Below, one piece after another: positions 5,302 through 6,698 of a DNA stretch of 6,698 nt (position 1 is its first letter; each line of letters starts with the position of its first letter). A program made the position numbers and the translations under genes. The notes beneath the pieces were generated by a model that saw nothing but the letters and a program-made list of their open reading frames with translations, was not told the DNA's origin and did no database searches. Origin of the DNA: JBDLIL01 sp039714855 (GTDB taxonomy: Bacteria > Patescibacteriota > Microgenomatia > UBA1400 > PJMF01); contig JBDLIL010000053.1 of the NCBI GenBank assembly GCA_039714855.1, forward strand, positions 1 through 6,698, read 5' to 3'.

Positions 5302-5554
5302 GATAAGTACTACTTTAACTATGAGTTCTCAAGGTCAATTGACTATTCCCAGATCTATGAGGAAAATTTTGGATTTAGAGCCTGGTCAAAAAATACTCGC
5401 GTGGATTCAAAAAAAATCTCAGAGCAATGAATTGGTGATTACTAAAAAACCAAAGAATTGGACGCAACACATGGCTGGTCTTGGCAAAGAAATTTGGCAA
5501 GATATAGACGTGGATAAATATATCAGAAAAGAAAGACAATCATGGGAAAAATAA
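5300..5554 (+). CDS. AbrB/MazE/SpoVT-family antitoxin
   Basis: This 84-residue protein has a swapped-hairpin AbrB-type DNA-binding domain in its first 50 residues: TTLTMSSQGQLTIPRSMRKILDLEPGQKILAW, with the family hallmarks of a Ser/Gly-Gln turn, the T-I-P-R/K motif and the L..G..(I/V) ending, followed by the strand NELVITKKP. The C-terminal part (about 50-84, NWTQHMAGLGKEIWQDIDVDKYIRKERQSWEK) is acidic/aromatic and probably binds the toxin. Such proteins serve as antitoxins to PIN or MazF toxins and repress their own promoter. The gene overlaps the downstream PIN gene by 13 nt, and nothing else is co-encoded. The ATG at 5300 is the first in frame and lies 7 nt after the -10-like hexamer. Confidence 0.88.
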   Translation: MISTTLTMSSQGQLTIPRSMRKILDLEPGQKILAWIQKKSQSNELVITKKPKNWTQHMAGLGKEIWQDIDVDKYIRKERQSWEK

Positions 5555-5955
5555 AGACCATTGGTATTGATACCATGCTTTTTATTTATCACTTTCAGCA
5601 GCATCCTCAGTATTTTTCTTCAACTCAAAGAATATTTTCTCAAGTAGAGAAAGGTGATATAGAAGCAGTTACCTCATTTATCTCTTATTTGGAGTCTTGC
5701 TCACTTGCTGAGTTAGATGGAAAAACCTCAATTTTACAGCAGTACAAAGCTCTTTTTCAAGAATTTCCAAATTTAAAAACCATGTTTCCTAATTATGAAA
5801 TTTCTGAGATTGCAGCTAAATTGAGGAGAAAATATGAAGTTGCAGCTCCAGACGCTCTACAAATTGCTACAGCAATAAGTGCAGGTGCAGAAGAATTTAT
5901 CACCAACGATAAGAAACTATTAAAAATCAAGGAAATAAAAGTGGTCCTACTATAG
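5542..5955 (+). CDS. PIN-domain toxin (VapC-like ribonuclease)
   Basis: This 137-residue single PIN domain has the acidic metal-binding set in order: D10 in TIGIDTML, E51 in ISYLESCSLAE, D104 in AAPDALQIATA and D123 in ITNDKKLL. PIN toxins paired with AbrB-type antitoxins are Mg2+-dependent RNases that limit translation. The ATG lies inside the last codons of the antitoxin gene (13-nt overlap in a different frame), preceded only by a weak purine run (GAAAGA), so translation probably depends on coupling. It has the same length as the other PIN toxin in this window (1490-1903), but the residues outside the catalytic motifs differ widely, so the two are not a recent duplication. The RNA target is unknown. 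Confidence 0.88.
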   Translation: MGKIKTIGIDTMLFIYHFQQHPQYFSSTQRIFSQVEKGDIEAVTSFISYLESCSLAELDGKTSILQQYKALFQEFPNLKTMFPNYEISEIAAKLRRKYEVAAPDALQIATAISAGAEEFITNDKKLLKIKEIKVVLL

Positions 5956-6006
5956 ACCAGTTACACATCTTCATATGTTGTTTTGCATAACGGGAACACG
6001 CTATTT

Positions 6007-6012
6007 TATAAA
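6007..6012 (+). promoter_or_regulatory. Possible -10 for the hydrate dehydratase gene
   Basis: TATAAA lies 9 nt before the ATG at 6022. The only upstream candidate for a -35 is a poor TTGCAT (5983-5988) at 18 bp. The A/T-rich setting makes this weak. No Shine-Dalgarno precedes the ATG. Confidence 0.25.
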
Positions 6013-6021
6013 AAAAATTTT

Positions 6022-6698
6022 ATGCCAAATAATATCAAAAAATATTTAAGTCAAATTGATTTACCAAAACCTGATTCCCACAAAGGTCAAAATGGCAGGT
6101 TACTGATTATTGGTGGCAGTGAATTATTTCATGCTGCTAGCAAGTGGAGCTTGGATATCGCTAGTAAGTATGTAGATATGCTTTTTTATTCTTCTGTGTC
6201 TCAAAATAATGAGCTAATTAAAGAAGCTAAGGGTAAGTTTTGGAACGGCATAGTAGTTCCTAGAGGAGATGTTGGAGAATATATCAAAGAAGCTGATTGT
6301 ATATTAATTGGTCCAGGGATGACCCGATCTGATGAAACAAAGAAAATCGTTAATAATTTATTAAGAAAATATCCAGAGAAGAGATGGGTGGTAGATGCAG
6401 GAGCCTTGCAAATGGTGAATCCAAAATTATTAAATAAAAATTGTATTATTACGCCACATAAGAAAGAGCTATTAAAACTTTTGGAAAAAATCCCAAGCAC
6501 CAAGTGGGAAATTTCAAACAATTACCAATCACTAATTTTAAAATTTCGGAATTCAGATCTTGAGTTTATTTATGACTTAGAAAATGAGATTAAAAATTTG
6601 CTTAGTAATAGAGTTACTATTTTGCTTAAAGGACAAACTGATTATGTTTTCAACTATGAACAAATAGAAAAGATGAGTGGCGGTAACCCCGTCATGAC
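6022..6698 (+). CDS. ADP/ATP-dependent NAD(P)H-hydrate dehydratase (3' end beyond the window)
   Basis: The frame opens at ATG 6022 and runs off the right edge with 225 full codons visible. The protein belongs to the YjeF C-terminal (ribokinase-like) family: HKGQNGRLLIIGGS (20-33), LIGPGM (95-100), WVVDAGALQM (122-131), ITPHKKEL (143-150), TILLKGQTDYV (199-209) and GGNPVMT at the edge, leading to where the GGTGDVL nucleotide-binding and catalytic motif should follow. The enzyme repairs NADHX and NADPHX, hydrated damaged forms of the nicotinamide cofactors, using ADP or ATP. The N-terminal epimerase domain found in bacterial fusion versions is absent; the gene starts directly at the dehydratase domain. 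The visible GNPVM differs from the more usual GN(A/P)GM by Val for Gly. The gene follows the PIN toxin by 66 nt with no Shine-Dalgarno. Confidence 0.87.
   Translation, partial: MPNNIKKYLSQIDLPKPDSHKGQNGRLLIIGGSELFHAASKWSLDIASKYVDMLFYSSVSQNNELIKEAKGKFWNGIVVPRGDVGEYIKEADCILIGPGMTRSDETKKIVNNLLRKYPEKRWVVDAGALQMVNPKLLNKNCIITPHKKELLKLLEKIPSTKWEISNNYQSLILKFRNSDLEFIYDLENEIKNLLSNRVTILLKGQTDYVFNYEQIEKMSGGNPVM

Noticed and set aside
5942..5959. TGGTC/GACCA hairpin at the end of the second PIN gene as a terminator.
   Set aside because: Only 5 bp with an 8-nt loop, overlapping the stop codon, and no T-tract follows directly.
1..6698. tRNA, rRNA, CRISPR array or insertion sequence.
   Set aside because: No cloverleaf, no regular spacer-repeat array, and no transposase-like frame was seen.

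Overview
The window is AT-rich with short gaps between genes and uses the standard genetic code. It holds three small type II toxin-antitoxin (TA) modules set among chromosomal housekeeping genes (a SpoIID/LytB cell-wall enzyme, recF and an NAD(P)H-hydrate dehydratase). The low GC, the coiled-coil/SpoIID protein carrying a PHFKGMSQYGAYG motif, and the single-domain hydrate dehydratase suggest a small-genome bacterium of the Patescibacteria/CPR type, perhaps Microgenomates-like. That placement is inference, since no rRNA or other lineage marker is present.

Layout. The left third is read from the minus strand. Reading leftwards from about 2230 it contains vapB-vapC (ribbon-helix-helix antitoxin plus PIN RNase), brnT-brnA (BrnT RNase-like toxin plus CopG/BrnA antitoxin) and an exported cysteine-containing protein of unknown function that runs off the left edge. 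The right two thirds are read from the plus strand: the SpoIID/LytB protein, a pair of adjacent hairpins, recF, an AbrB/MazE-type antitoxin with a PIN toxin, and the start of the hydrate dehydratase gene, which runs off the right edge. The two halves diverge from a short regulatory region at about 2228-2346.

How the parts work together. Each TA pair is arranged as a translationally coupled operon (4-nt overlap, 0-nt gap and 13-nt overlap), and each has a promoter-like sequence directly before its first gene. The brnT promoter matches both sigma-70 consensus hexamers with a 17-bp spacer, and its -10 sits inside a perfect inverted repeat (TGTACAT, 7 bp, ATGTACA). The vapB promoter is covered by three ATACT boxes at exact 12-bp spacing. 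Both look like autoregulatory operators for the ribbon-helix-helix antitoxins. For several lead genes the -10 lies only about 4-9 nt before the best start codon and no Shine-Dalgarno sequence is visible. The second genes brnA and vapC do have one. This suggests that lead genes are translated from leaderless or nearly leaderless mRNAs.

The housekeeping genes do not form an obvious pathway together. No gap longer than 300 bases lacks a gene. I see no tRNA, rRNA, CRISPR array, insertion sequence or convincing intrinsic terminator.
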